Assembly: GCA_903845125.1 (NCBI GenBank)
Contig: CAIMWS010000166.1
Location: 1 to 64,000 of the forward strand
Source: an uncultured Verrucomicrobiota bacterium
GTDB lineage: Bacteria; Verrucomicrobiota; Verrucomicrobiia; Limisphaerales; UBA1319
DNA: 64,000 nucleotides
Reading direction: 5' to 3'
The notes under the pieces were generated by a model. The model worked only from the letters and a program-made list of their open reading frames with translations. It did no database searches and was not told the DNA's origin. The position numbers were made by a program, and so were the translations under genes. Shown here piece after piece: positions 18,195 through 27,697 of this stretch; the first letter of the stretch is position 1, and each line of letters opens with the position of its first letter.

Positions 18195-18220
18195 GTGCAG
18201 GCTCGGTTGGCTGGTTGATC

Positions 18221-19501
18221 TCAAAGCGTCCACGGCGCGCGCATCGCACGGGCCAGCATGCAATTGGCGGCGTCATCCTTCACAAAACGTTCCGCGTGGC
18301 GGTCCCACCGTAGGTTCCGGCCCAGCCGCAAGGCGATGTTGGCGGCGTGGGAAAGGGTGGTGGAGCGGTGTGCCACCTCGGCATCCGACACGGGCCGGGC
18401 GCGCGTCTTCACGCAATCGAGCCAATTGCGGTGATGCGGCGCCACCACGCTCCAGTGGGTGCTGAGTTTTTTATCCTCCAGAAGGGAGGCCGGATGCGCC
18501 GTCACCTGGCCCTCGTCCGCCAGGTCCACCCAGCCCTCGGTGCCCACCCACCGCATGCCTTTATCTCCCTCGGCCATGTGGATTTGCAGGCCGTCCTCGT
18601 AGGTGGCCACCAGCTCGTAACCCCAGGCCGTGTCAAAGAGGCCCTGCTCATGGAATCTCACCTTCCGAACCTCGTAGGATACCGGCGCATCCAGGTGGCT
18701 TGGGCGGAGCATTTGCACGATGTCGTTGTAATGCGCCCCCATGTCCGTCATGCTGCCGCCGGCATAGTCGGTGATGAAGCGGAACGCGCCGCTCACCCGG
18801 ATATCCGAGTAGGGCTGGGCGGGGGACGGCCCCAGCCACAGTTCATAGTCGATCTCCGCCGGCGGCGGGGTGATGGCCGGTGAAACCGGACCGGGCGAGC
18901 CGCCCATCCGGCACTCCACGCGCAGCAATTTCCCGATCCGGCCCGCACGGGCGGTGTCGGTGCAAAACCGGTAGTTGAGCTGGCTGCGGCGCTGGGTGCC
19001 GCTCTGGTAAACGATACCCGACCGCCGCACCGCGTCGGCGATCTCGCGGCCCTCGGCGATCGTGACGCTCATCGGTTTCTGGCAATAGATGTCCTTCCCG
19101 CATTGCGCGGCGGCGATGGAGATGAGCGCATGCCAGTGATCGGGGGTGGCACAATAGATGGCGTCCAGATCGGGGCGCGCCATGAGCTCGCGCCAATCCC
19201 GATAAACCGCGCAGTCCTGGCCTTGGTATTGGCGGTTCACCATCCCGGCCGCCGCGCGCCGTGCGCCAGCCTTCACATCGCACACCGCCACCACCCGCAC
19301 CTCGGGTTGCGCCAGGAACGATGCCAGGTCGTGGCTGCCCATCCCCCCGATGCCGATGGCGCCCATCGTGATCCGGCTGCCGGGAGGGATCTTCCCAGCG
19401 CCGCCCAACACCACGTTGGGTATGAGGGTGGGAAAGCCGAGGCCCATTCCCGCCGCCGCCATGCGGCCCAGGAATTTCCGCCGTGCGAGTTGGTTATTCA
19501 C
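18221..19501 (-). CDS. Tat-exported Gfo/Idh/MocA family oxidoreductase
   Basis: This 426-residue protein starts with a twin-arginine signal (ARRKFLGRMAAAG, residues 6-18). The Rossmann motif GAIGIGGMGSHD is followed by VVAVCDV. The family EKP motif reads QKP in YCQKPMS, a substitution common in the Tat-exported branch, and the late GGSMTDMGAHYND gives the conserved His region. The start codon is GTG at 19501-19499, with GGAG four bases upstream. It is probably a periplasmic NAD(P)-dependent oxidation or reduction enzyme acting on a sugar. It is likely the first gene of a unit with the HEAT/NPCBM gene. Confidence 0.9.
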   Translation of the reverse strand: MNNQLARRKFLGRMAAAGMGLGFPTLIPNVVLGGAGKIPPGSRITMGAIGIGGMGSHDLASFLAQPEVRVVAVCDVKAGARRAAAGMVNRQYQGQDCAVYRDWRELMARPDLDAIYCATPDHWHALISIAAAQCGKDIYCQKPMSVTIAEGREIADAVRRSGIVYQSGTQRRSQLNYRFCTDTARAGRIGKLLRVECRMGGSPGPVSPAITPPPAEIDYELWLGPSPAQPYSDIRVSGAFRFITDYAGGSMTDMGAHYNDIVQMLRPSHLDAPVSYEVRKVRFHEQGLFDTAWGYELVATYEDGLQIHMAEGDKGMRWVGTEGWVDLADEGQVTAHPASLLEDKKLSTHWSVVAPHHRNWLDCVKTRARPVSDAEVAHRSTTLSHAANIALRLGRNLRWDRHAERFVKDDAANCMLARAMRAPWTL

Positions 19502-19630
19502 GTTGCTCCATGCTCCAATTTATTCGGTTTTCCAAAGACCACGGCCTCCCGCCGCCTGGTTCAATGATTCCCCAGCCACGGGTTGAAGAGTGGCCATCCA
19601 GCCCGCTTTTCATGCCCTGTCATCAATCCT

Positions 19631-20365
19631 TCATTGACCTTCCACGCGCCCCTCGGAACCTGCGGGCAACGGCCTTCCCGCAACCACCGTGGCCTGTTTT
19701 TGACCCCTGGCGCGATCCGCATCGCCCGCCCCCTTCAGCTTTTTCGCCAGCTGGGCCACCCGCTGGCCGAGCCGGTGGGCGCTCTCCAATTCCTGCGCGC
19801 TCACCCCGGGATCGAGCGGGCCGGTCATGGCTGCCGCCCCGGCCTCGCCCCAGACGCTGCCGGTCTTCTCGTTCCGATACAGCGGGCCGGCCACCACCAT
19901 CCGGTTGTTGAGCATGAACATCATCAGCGAAACCACCACGAATTCCTTGCCGCCCACCTGCCCGCCGCCGGTGGCAAAGGCGCCCCCCACCTTGTCGGTG
20001 AAGTCCACCTTCAGCTTCCAGGACCAATCGTCGAGCACCACTTTCAGGTTGCCCGGCAGGCTGCCGAAATAGGTCGGGCTGCCCAGGATGATTCCATCGG
20101 CGGCTTCCAGGTCGGCTTGGGAAACCTCCTCCACTTTTTTTAGGCTGGCAGCCACCCCGGGTACCCTCTCCACCCCTGTCACCACCCCCCGGGCCATCTG
20201 CTCCGTGTTGCCGGTGCGCGAGTAATAGGCCACGAGCACCCGCACTTTGCCGGCCGGGGCGGGTGCCGCCGCCGTTGGCGCTTCGCCGCCGCGCGGTGCA
20301 ACCAGCGCCAGGCAGTACCCGAGTAAGGCCAGCGTCAGTCCTTTTCTGCTGCGTTCGGTTTTCAT
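19631..20365 (-). CDS. Exported flavodoxin / NAD(P)H:quinone oxidoreductase-like protein
   Basis: The 244-residue product has a hydrophobic N-terminal segment (residues 9-28) that acts as a signal peptide or anchor, followed by a flavodoxin-like fold. The FMN phosphate loop is YSRTGNTE (48-55) and the second flavin loop is GSPTYFGSLPGN; later GGAFATGGGQVGG fits the WrbA/NAD(P)H:quinone oxidoreductase group. A flavodoxin with an export signal is unusual, since most members are cytoplasmic. The C-terminal 40 residues are charged and low in complexity. The start at 20365 (MKTERSRKG) was chosen over a longer frame because it directly precedes the hydrophobic segment. Electron transfer in the envelope is an inference. 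Confidence 0.8.
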   Translation of the reverse strand: MKTERSRKGLTLALLGYCLALVAPRGGEAPTAAAPAPAGKVRVLVAYYSRTGNTEQMARGVVTGVERVPGVAASLKKVEEVSQADLEAADGIILGSPTYFGSLPGNLKVVLDDWSWKLKVDFTDKVGGAFATGGGQVGGKEFVVVSLMMFMLNNRMVVAGPLYRNEKTGSVWGEAGAAAMTGPLDPGVSAQELESAHRLGQRVAQLAKKLKGAGDADRARGQKQATVVAGRPLPAGSEGRVEGQ

Positions 20366-20586
20366 AATCAGTTTCCAGGGTCGGCCCCAGCTTGGCTCCC
20401 CATGGCTCCCCCGGCAAGCCTGGAAATCAGCTGGGAAACCGGCTTTCAGCGCTGCCGCTTTAAAAGCTCGCCACCCTCCTGGAGCGGGAGTATGGATGGG
20501 GAGGTTGAACACACTATTTTCAAGGATTGGCTGGCGATCTGGAGGCCGGAGATCCTGCTCTCCAGGCCATGGCCGATGACCGGTCC

Positions 20587-21441
20587 ATGATGAATGGGCG
20601 GAGGCCGCCCGCGGGCTTCACCTTGATCGAGCTCCTGGTGGTGATCGCGATCGTCGCCATCCTGGCTTCCTTGTTGCTCCCCGCCTTGGCCAGGGCCAAA
20701 TTGAAAAGCACCTGCGCCTCCTGCCGGTCCAACCAGCGGCAATTGCTGATCGCCATGCAGATGTATGCCGATGACAACTCCGACACCATTTTGCCCACCG
20801 ACTACCGCGGTGCCCTGGGCGATCTTTTCCTCTACGCCGGAGGTTTTTGGCTGGGGGCCTTGCCCGGTCCGGATATCCCCCTCAACCTCACCCGGGAGGA
20901 AGCCCTCCGGCGGGTCACCGCCGGGCTGAAAGCCTCGCCGCTCTACAAGTATTGCATGGCGGTCGGCGCCTATCATTGCCCCGGGGATTTGCGGACGAAA
21001 AACCTCGCCCCGGGGAAAGGCTGGGCCTGGGACAGTTATTCCAAACCCCAACCCATGAATGGCAGCGCCCAGTGGGCCACGGGCGGAGGCCGGTCTTTCA
21101 CCAGGCTGGGCGCCCTCAAGTCCGCGGCCAATGCCTTTGTTTTCATCGAAGAATCGGATCCGCGCGGCGGCTGCAACGGAGGCACCTGGTTCCTCAATGT
21201 CGATCCACCCGATTGGGTGGATGGTTTTGCCGTTTTCCATGGCGATCTCACCACCTTTGGATTTGCCGATGGCCACGTCGAATCCCATCGCTGGCTCGAA
21301 AAATCCACCCTCGAGGCGGCCCGGGGCTTCGCCGCCGGCCAGTCGGCTTTTTATTGGCAGGGAGGCAATCTCCCCAACAACCGCGATTTCCGCTGGGTTT
21401 ATAACCACTACCAGCATCCGGATTGGAAACCGCTGCCCTGA
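20587..21441 (+). CDS. Prepilin-like protein with type IV pilin cleavage site
   Basis: The 284-residue protein begins with a short basic leader and the prepilin peptidase site G10|F11 [11 protein letters not shown], with Glu at +5 of the mature protein and a following hydrophobic helix. The rest resembles the DUF1559-type prepilin-like proteins abundant in Verrucomicrobiota and Planctomycetota, including the late [11 protein letters not shown], close to their H-x9-DG motif. They are assumed to be surface or pseudopilus proteins; function is unknown. The start is uncertain: ATG codons at 20569, 20587 and 20590 all place the leader before the cleavage site. It is divergent from the flavodoxin gene. 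Confidence 0.85.
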   Translation: MMNGRRPPAGFTLIELLVVIAIVAILASLLLPALARAKLKSTCASCRSNQRQLLIAMQMYADDNSDTILPTDYRGALGDLFLYAGGFWLGALPGPDIPLNLTREEALRRVTAGLKASPLYKYCMAVGAYHCPGDLRTKNLAPGKGWAWDSYSKPQPMNGSAQWATGGGRSFTRLGALKSAANAFVFIEESDPRGGCNGGTWFLNVDPPDWVDGFAVFHGDLTTFGFADGHVESHRWLEKSTLEAARGFAAGQSAFYWQGGNLPNNRDFRWVYNHYQHPDWKPLP

Positions 21442-21510
21442 CCGGTCTTTCACTCCGGCCACTGGATCCTGGCCACTAAATCCCATACTCCCCTCCAGGT
21501 TACCCGGCGA

Positions 21511-21812
21511 GCCAGTCCACCATGGCCAGTTGTTCATGGAGCTGTTGCGGCTGTTCTTTGGCGATTTTGTCCATGTTTTCCTGCCTGCGGCCGCCCAATG
21601 CCACCCAATACCTCGATTAAAAGCCGGTGCAATTCCTCGCCCAGGAGATCCTCGACCTGCCGCAGCAGGATGAGCGGCACGCGGTGGATCTGGTGGCCAA
21701 TGGCCAGTTCCATGGGAAACCATCCTATTTCCGGGTGCCCATCGAAAACCAGGCGCAAAAGCCGGCGGATCTGGTGGCCTGGCGGCTCCAGGCTCCTCGG
21801 CTTTGTTCCTGA
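21511..21812 (+). pseudogene. Broken Rpn-family (PD-(D/E)XK) recombination-promoting nuclease / YhgA-like transposase
   Basis: No single frame gives a full protein. In one frame the segment QLFMELLRLFFGDFVHVFLP (about 21525-21590) matches the N-terminal pattern of Rpn/YhgA proteins. In another frame, after a shift and a TAA at 21618, the pattern QFLAQEILDLPQQDER (21630-21677) and AVDLVANGQF...VPIENQAQKPADLVAW follow, matching the family's FLDKEL...DLVA...VHIE(N/H)QAQ core. The frame then ends at 21810-21812. The two halves are in the expected order and spacing, so this looks like a decayed member of a mobile nuclease family. Family assignment is from remembered motif order, not from a search. 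Confidence 0.6.
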
Positions 21813-21998
21813 TTATAAAATGGAAATGATTGCGCCGCCGATACTTGAGCAAGTCGAGCCGCGCGCATGGCTCGATCCGGTCGGCCAGGGGCGAATGGCG
21901 AATACCGTGCCCCAAAAGCCATCCAGCACGGCTTCACCATGCGTTGGAAGGTCCAGAAAGCTTGAGTTTGGCGGCCTGGGCTGTCATTCTCGCTGGCG

Positions 21999-22388
21999 AT
22001 GCTTGCCGGCGTGTGTGAAATCAAAATCAGCGGATTCAGTTTTGCTGCGGGGGAATTCCTGAAAACCAGCAACCTCAAACCCCGTTTGGTTTGGGCCAGG
22101 GGCGAATGGGTTCCGTCCGAAACCGCGCCCCGACCCGACGCCGGTTTTGTGGTGGCCATCCACGGCCGGGCTGGCGAGCCGCTCGCCCTCCACCTCAAGG
22201 AGGCCACCCGTTTTCTGGCGATTCAAGAACCGGAGTTGAACCGGGCGGTACGGTGCGGTGCGGAGGAGCTGCGCTTGATCCTGCATCTGAACCAGGCCGG
22301 GCCGCTCCACCTCGTTCTGCCGCCCAAGCTGCTGCTGCTGGCCGGCCGGCTCGATATCGGCATCGAAATCACCGGCCAGCCCGGCTGA
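21999..22388 (+). CDS. Hypothetical protein, 129 residues, possibly a gene remnant
   Basis: The frame starts with ATG and gives a mixed alpha/beta protein with several hydrophobic strands (ISGFSFAAG, FVVAIHG, LHLVLPPKLLLLAG). No signal peptide or known motif was recognised. It directly follows the decayed nuclease region, and the stretch before it (21813-21998) contains no continuous frame, so this may be the tail of another broken gene. No ribosome binding site is evident. Confidence 0.35.
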   Translation: MLAGVCEIKISGFSFAAGEFLKTSNLKPRLVWARGEWVPSETAPRPDAGFVVAIHGRAGEPLALHLKEATRFLAIQEPELNRAVRCGAEELRLILHLNQAGPLHLVLPPKLLLLAGRLDIGIEITGQPG

Positions 22389-22444
22389 GCCGCTTCACCC
22401 TTGGTCCGGATTATGGCTTGGACGGGAACGGCAGCTTGTGCCAT

Positions 22445-22465
22445 TATAATAACGGTTCTCAACCG
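22445..22465 (+). promoter_or_regulatory. -10 element and inverted repeat upstream of the lipoprotein gene
   Basis: A consensus TATAAT (22445-22450) is followed by CGGTT-CTC-AACCG (22453-22465), a perfect 5-bp inverted repeat just before the start at 22474. The best -35 (TTGGAC, 22418-22423) is 21 bases away, longer than normal. The inverted repeat could be an operator or a 5' hairpin. Confidence 0.35.
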
Positions 22466-22473
22466 GAACCGAA

Positions 22474-23010
22474 ATGAATACCGATATGACGAAAAATTTG
22501 CTCGTGGGAATGGTGGCGGCTTGTGCGATCCTGAGTGGTTGCGGAAAACAAGCTTCCGAAAAAGTCACGGAGAAGATCATCGAACACAACCTGGCAAAGG
22601 ATGGCGTCCCGAGCGAGGTCAAAATCACCGATGACAAAATGACCATCCAGACCAAGGATGGTTCGATGACCGTGGCGGGTGGATCCTCGGTCGCCGTTCC
22701 TGACACCTTCCCCAAAGATGTGCTCGTGTATGACGGCGCCAAGGTGGTGTCCGCCATAACGATGCCGGAAGGCTGCAATCTCTCGCTGCAAACCACCGAC
22801 CAGCCGGACAAAATCATCGGTGCCTATAAAACCAGGATGACCGCCGAGGGCTGGCAAGAGGCAGCGTCGGTCAACACCGCCCAACATAGCATGGTTTCCT
22901 TCAAGAAAGAGGACCGGACCACCACCGTCATGGCCATGGTTTCCAAGGACAAAACCCAGATCGTTCTGACTGTCGAGCAGCCTAAGAAAAAGAAAACCGA
23001 AGGGGAATAA
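22474..23010 (+). CDS. Small lipoprotein of unknown function
   Basis: The 178-residue product has a lipobox L-S-G-C with Cys23 as the lipidation site, so it should be anchored in a membrane. The body has two halves: a charged repeat-like region (about 25-75: KVTEKIIEHNLAKDG, KITDDKMTIQTKDG) and a beta-rich domain (about 80-165) with alternating strands. The tail is lysine/glutamate-rich. A second start at codon 5 (22486) is possible. No partner gene is adjacent and no known domain was recognised. Confidence 0.82.
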   Translation: MNTDMTKNLLVGMVAACAILSGCGKQASEKVTEKIIEHNLAKDGVPSEVKITDDKMTIQTKDGSMTVAGGSSVAVPDTFPKDVLVYDGAKVVSAITMPEGCNLSLQTTDQPDKIIGAYKTRMTAEGWQEAASVNTAQHSMVSFKKEDRTTTVMAMVSKDKTQIVLTVEQPKKKKTEGE

Positions 23011-23637
23011 GGCGGCGCCGGGTGGAGACCAAAGGGTGTAAGGCGGTCCCTTCCTCCCGCTGAATCTGTCCTGGCGGTTGGGGAGAAAATCCATCGCGGC
23101 CCACCAGCTGGCCCTGGCAGCCCCGATTAATCCAGCTGGCTGGAGGCAGCCTGGCGCAAAATCCGCTGGCGGGGGAGTTGCCGGGGTCCGGGAAGGATTT
23201 TGTGGCCCCAGCTTCCAACTCTCCGTGATGGAACCGACCCCCAATTTCCCGCGCCGGCCCCCTGGTAAAACAGGGAGCCCGGCCATTTCCAGGCTTGGGA
23301 GCCCTCCAACGCCAGTGGATCCCCAGCCTCACTGGGGAATTGGGTTCTTTAACTGATAATGACCAACCATTTTTAGCCCGCCACCCATGGGTGGGGGAAG
23401 GCCGGCCACCCAGGCGCGCCTGCGCCGCTGGGGGCGGAGGATCTTCCCCGCCCGGGCCCGCCTGCCTGCAGCCCGCGAAACCAGCGCCTCCAGCACCGTC
23501 CGGATGCTCTCCTGCCGGGTCAGCCGGGCGCCCGAAATTCCAGCCGTCACACGTGATTCGCCCAGACGCGGAAAAGGGCAAAAACAATGGTGGCTTCCGC
23601 ACAGCTTTTCTGGCATTCTGATGCGTTAATTGTACAA
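23011..23637. other. Intergenic stretch, 627 bases, no supported gene
   Basis: GC-rich sequence between two co-directional genes. Open frames on both strands lack start signals and have proline/glycine/arginine-rich, non-protein-like translations. No clear terminator, promoter or repeat was seen, apart from a short A/T-rich stretch just before the next start (23626-23637). Confidence 0.5.
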
Positions 23638-26600
23638 ATGAGAAAACTGTTCACCTCAGTTATGACGCTGGCTGGCCTGCTCACGGCCGGCTTTGCCGAG
23701 GCGGCTTCCCCCGCCGCCACCTTTTTGGACGGTGCGCAATGGATCTGGTATTCCCAGGAACCCATGCCCATCTCGCAGTCGTTTCCCGCCGACGCCAATT
23801 ATTTCCGTGGCTCCCTGGTGTTACCGCCGGCGGCGCTCGTCCAATCGGCCGAGCTGGCCATCACTGCCGACAATTTATTCTGGCTCAACATCAATGGGAA
23901 AATCGCCGGGGAAGGGCATACGGACCCCGGCTTGTGGAACAGCCCGAAACGCTTCGATGTGAAGGGGCTGCTGGTGCCCGGGCGCAACGTGGTGGCGGTG
24001 GAAGCCGCCAATACCGCGGCCGGCCCGGCCGGATTGATCCTGAAAATGGTGGTCCGGCTGGCGGACGGCACGGAATTGCCGCTCGTGACGGACGCCACTT
24101 GGAAATGCACCGACAACGAAACGGCCGATTGGCAAAAACCGGAGTTCAGCGATGAACGCTGGTCGGCCGCCCACGTCGTGGGCAATCATGGCATACCGCC
24201 CTGGGGCCGGTTGCAGGTGCCCCAGGCCGCTGAACCGGCCAGCCCGGTGCTCACCGAGGCCCGCGTGCGGGCCAGGAAAACGCTGGATTACCTGCGCGCC
24301 GCCGCCAAAGCGGGCGGTGCGCCGGTCGGCCGTCCCGTGATGTACGTGGACCCGCCCGCAAACTACGCCTGGCCGGAGGGGATTGTCTTCCTGAGCGACG
24401 ACTGCAGCCTTTACCGGCCTTCCAACCAAAGCGGCGGCAGCTATGACAGCCTCAGCGTGACCACCTTCAATCCCCGCCACTCCCGGGCCTACCCGGAGCA
24501 TGATCTGCCGGCCCCGATCAAAGTGGGCCGCAAACTGTTCGCCCTCCGGCCCGCCCGCCCCGGCGCCCGGCCGGAATTGCTCCTCGATGCGGGCCGGGGC
24601 GGCATCGGCTCCCCCAGCGTATCCTATGACGGACGCTGGATTTACGTTTCCATGGCCCGGGATACGGAGCCGTTTTTCCACCTTTACCGCGTGCCCGCCG
24701 CCGGTGGATCTCCCGAGCGGCTGACCGATGGCCCCTTCCACGATATCGATCCCGCCGAATTGCCGGATGGGCGCCTCGTGTTCACCTCCACCCGGGCGGG
24801 GACCTTCGAGGAATACCATAATCCTCCTTCGCGCGCCCTGTTCCTCATGCCGGCGGCCGGCGGGGAAATCGTGCAGCTGACCCACACCTTCATCTTCGAC
24901 AACGAGCCGGAGGTCATGGCCGACGGCCGGATCCTGTTCATCCGGTCGGACAACTTTTTCGACCGCGGCAAGGTGGAAACCCTGCTGCATGCGGTGCATC
25001 CCGATGGCACCACGGGCTACACGGAATTCGGCCTGGACCTGGGTCCGGATTATGGCGGCCGGCTGCGGGCTTATAATTGCGGCAGCCCGGCGCCCATGCC
25101 GGATGGCCGCGTGGCCTTCGTCACCGGATCCAGCATCGCCGTGGCCCGCCCCGGGGCCGCCGGCGAAGGCATCCGGCACCTGGGCGTGGAGGTCGGCGAT
25201 GTCGCCGCCCTGCCGGACGGACGGCTTTTGTGCACCCTCCTGCCGGGCACGATCCCCGGCAAGAAAACCACCCGCGCCAAGCGCACCAACCGCCCGGAAT
25301 ACAGCTTCGAGCGGATTGGCATCATGGATCCTCAAAACCCGCAGGACGAAGTGGTTCTGCTCTACGAGGATCCCGGCCAGCCCCTGCATTCGCCCGTTTT
25401 CCTCGGGGCGCGCCACAAGCCGCCCACCCTGGTGGCCAAGGTGGAGCCGCAAGCGGCGCCCGGCGGCACCGGCATCCTCTATTGCCAGAACGCCCGCCTG
25501 ACCCGGAACACCACCGCCGGCTGGCCCCACGTGCGGGCCATGCGCGTGCTGGCCGGCAAAGGCCTGACCCTGCGCTCCTCTCATTCCTACATTGTCCATG
25601 CCGGCAGCGAGGTAATTGAGCTGGGCACCGTGCCCCTGGCGCCGGACGGATCTTTCTCCGTCGAAGTGCCGGCGGACACCGCCATCGCCTTCCAGGCCGT
25701 CGATGCCGAGGGGCGCTCCGAGCTGAACGAGATGTCCTGGATCTTCGTGCGGGCCGGCGAAAAACGGGGCTGCGTGGGCTGCCACCACGGCCGCCAGGCC
25801 TCGCCCCATGCCACCGGCGCTCCCGTCCTGGCCACCCGGATCCCTCCCTTGAAGCTCCTCGGCCAGGGCCAGCCCCACCGGTTCCGGGGGAACAACGCCG
25901 CCGTCACCGGCATGATGGAGCTGCAGTTTGACCGCTATCGCGAGGTGGCCGGGCTCAACCGGGTCTCCGGGCTCGCGGGCCGGGCCGATGAAGCCCTCCT
26001 CCTGGACCAGCTGCGCGGCACGGATGAAGGCCTCAAGCTTTCCGCGGCCCAGCGGCTCTCCATCTTCCGCTGGCCGGGCGCCGCGTCCGCCCTAACCGCC
26101 TGTGTCGGGAAAGGGGACCGGGAGCTGCGGGTGGCCGCCGCCCTGGCCCTGGCCACCTGTGGCACCCGGGAATCGGTCCCGCAGCTGGTGGACGCCCTGG
26201 CGGATCCGGATCCGCTGGCCTCCCAGGCCGCGGCTGTGGCCTTGGAAAATCTGGCCGGCCATACCGAGCCCTTCGATCCCTTCGCCCCGCTCGAAACCCG
26301 CCGCCAGGCCGTCCAAAGCTGGCGTGCCTGGCTCCAGTCCAATTCCTGGGCACGCATTGAAACGGACCTCGCCGCCCGGCTGCAAGGTGCCGATCCGGTG
26401 GCCGCCCGCCGCGCGGCGGTGGCCTTGGGCCACATTGGCGGAGACACCGCCCGCCAGGCCCTGCGCGGCTATGTGACCCGCGAAAGCGAAAACAACCCCT
26501 ACCCGGTCTGGCGCCAAAACCACCAGGGCGACGGCGCCTTGTTCAATGCCGCCTCCCCCGCCAATCCCCGCACCTTGCAGGCTGCCACCCGCGCCTTGGG

Positions 26601-27672
26601 CTACCTCGGTGACACCGCCGCCGTCCCGCTGCTGGCCGGAACCCTGGCCCGGCACCGGGATCCCGCCACGGCCAACCTCTTTTTGGCCGAGGCCTGTGTG
26701 GAGGCGCTGGGCTGGATCGGCGGCCCGGAGGTGGAAACCGCCTTGATCCAGAGTTTCAAACGCCTGCCCGATTACCTGGAATATACCCGCTGGTATGGCG
26801 ACCACGACGCCTTGATCGCCTGCCATGCCTCCCCGGTCCACTACTTCATCACCGAGGCCCTCCTCCGCCTGGGCTCCACCCGGACCACCGAAATCGTACC
26901 CCACCTCATCCGCTCCGTGCCGACCGATACCGACCGCTCCCTGCAGCTGGCTAACGACGATTGCGAAACCCTCATCGGCGCCGCCATCCGCCAAAGCGGG
27001 TCGGAAGCCCCCGTGGTCGAAACCTGCCTGGCCATTTTGGGCGACCCCAAGGCCGTGAAAGTCTCCGAGATTGCCCTGGCCATCGGCAAAACCCACCAGG
27101 CCTGGGGTGGCAAGCCCGACCCCGAAAACCGGGCCGCCCACATCCTCTCCCTCACCTGCCGGAATCCCCGGTATGAACCCCGCATCCGGGCCGCCCTGGC
27201 GCGTTACCAGTCCGCCCCGGTGGACATCCCACGCGTGTTCGACACGGGCATCCCGGTGGTGACCAAGCTGCCCATCCGCCACTGGGTCTGCTTCTTCCTG
27301 GCGCGGTCCCTCGGCAACCTGGGGGATAAAGCTTCCGTGGACGCCTTGCTGGCCGCGCTCCAGACCGCTCCGGAAGGAGCCCCCGGCCGGCCCGATCCGC
27401 TCGGTCCGGGCGTCCTGTTCATACACAACGATCTCACCCCCTGCTGGCGCGCCGCCGTGGCTTGGGCGCTCGGTCGCATCGGCGACCCGCGCGCCACGCC
27501 GCTGCTGCTCGAGGTGGTCGCCAACCTGGAAAACGCCCCCGATACACGGCACGCCGCCGCCCTGGCGCTGGGGCATCTCGCCACCCCGCAAACCACCGCC
27601 CAAATGCGCAGCCTGGCTGCCCATTACCCGGAAATGTCCGTGCGCCGGGCGCTGCTGCAGTCTGGTTTATAA
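23638..27672 (+). CDS. Large exported protein: beta-sandwich, PD40 propeller, CxxCH motif and HEAT repeats
   Basis: The 1344-residue protein has a signal peptide (about 1-22 from MRKLFTSV). Next come a galactose-binding-like beta-sandwich (about 30-200), a PD40/TolB-like propeller (about 240-560; motifs such as SPSVSYDGRWIYVSM), and a domain resembling the middle region of hydrazine synthase alpha (about 600-740). The latter ends in the c-type heme-like motif C712-V-G-C715-H716. The rest (about 790-1344) is HEAT repeats. A related domain order occurs in uncharacterised planctomycete and verrucomicrobial exported proteins. Heme attachment would need a cytochrome c maturation system, which is not in this window. 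The start at 23638 was chosen for the signal peptide; the frame stays open to 23587. Confidence 0.8.
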   Translation: MRKLFTSVMTLAGLLTAGFAEAASPAATFLDGAQWIWYSQEPMPISQSFPADANYFRGSLVLPPAALVQSAELAITADNLFWLNINGKIAGEGHTDPGLWNSPKRFDVKGLLVPGRNVVAVEAANTAAGPAGLILKMVVRLADGTELPLVTDATWKCTDNETADWQKPEFSDERWSAAHVVGNHGIPPWGRLQVPQAAEPASPVLTEARVRARKTLDYLRAAAKAGGAPVGRPVMYVDPPANYAWPEGIVFLSDDCSLYRPSNQSGGSYDSLSVTTFNPRHSRAYPEHDLPAPIKVGRKLFALRPARPGARPELLLDAGRGGIGSPSVSYDGRWIYVSMARDTEPFFHLYRVPAAGGSPERLTDGPFHDIDPAELPDGRLVFTSTRAGTFEEYHNPPSRALFLMPAAGGEIVQLTHTFIFDNEPEVMADGRILFIRSDNFFDRGKVETLLHAVHPDGTTGYTEFGLDLGPDYGGRLRAYNCGSPAPMPDGRVAFVTGSSIAVARPGAAGEGIRHLGVEVGDVAALPDGRLLCTLLPGTIPGKKTTRAKRTNRPEYSFERIGIMDPQNPQDEVVLLYEDPGQPLHSPVFLGARHKPPTLVAKVEPQAAPGGTGILYCQNARLTRNTTAGWPHVRAMRVLAGKGLTLRSSHSYIVHAGSEVIELGTVPLAPDGSFSVEVPADTAIAFQAVDAEGRSELNEMSWIFVRAGEKRGCVGCHHGRQASPHATGAPVLATRIPPLKLLGQGQPHRFRGNNAAVTGMMELQFDRYREVAGLNRVSGLAGRADEALLLDQLRGTDEGLKLSAAQRLSIFRWPGAASALTACVGKGDRELRVAAALALATCGTRESVPQLVDALADPDPLASQAAAVALENLAGHTEPFDPFAPLETRRQAVQSWRAWLQSNSWARIETDLAARLQGADPVAARRAAVALGHIGGDTARQALRGYVTRESENNPYPVWRQNHQGDGALFNAASPANPRTLQAATRALGYLGDTAAVPLLAGTLARHRDPATANLFLAEACVEALGWIGGPEVETALIQSFKRLPDYLEYTRWYGDHDALIACHASPVHYFITEALLRLGSTRTTEIVPHLIRSVPTDTDRSLQLANDDCETLIGAAIRQSGSEAPVVETCLAILGDPKAVKVSEIALAIGKTHQAWGGKPDPENRAAHILSLTCRNPRYEPRIRAALARYQSAPVDIPRVFDTGIPVVTKLPIRHWVCFFLARSLGNLGDKASVDALLAALQTAPEGAPGRPDPLGPGVLFIHNDLTPCWRAAVAWALGRIGDPRATPLLLEVVANLENAPDTRHAAALALGHLATPQTTAQMRSLAAHYPEMSVRRALLQSGL

Positions 27673-27673
27673 A

Positions 27674-27697
27674 AGCCCGGGGGGCGCCCGGCTTTTT
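27674..27697 (+). terminator. Likely rho-independent terminator after the HEAT-repeat gene
   Basis: AGCCCGGG and CCCGGCT can pair with one bulged base around a GGGCG loop, followed by TTTTT. It begins two bases after the stop codon of the gene ending at 27672. Confidence 0.6.

Noticed and set aside
22982-23602. 206-codon minus-strand frame in the gap before the CxxCH/HEAT gene
   Set aside because: Proline/glycine/arginine-rich translation, no start signal, and overlap with the lipoprotein gene end.
23875-25878. Long minus-strand frame inside the CxxCH/HEAT gene
   Set aside because: Antisense shadow caused by high GC and codon bias.
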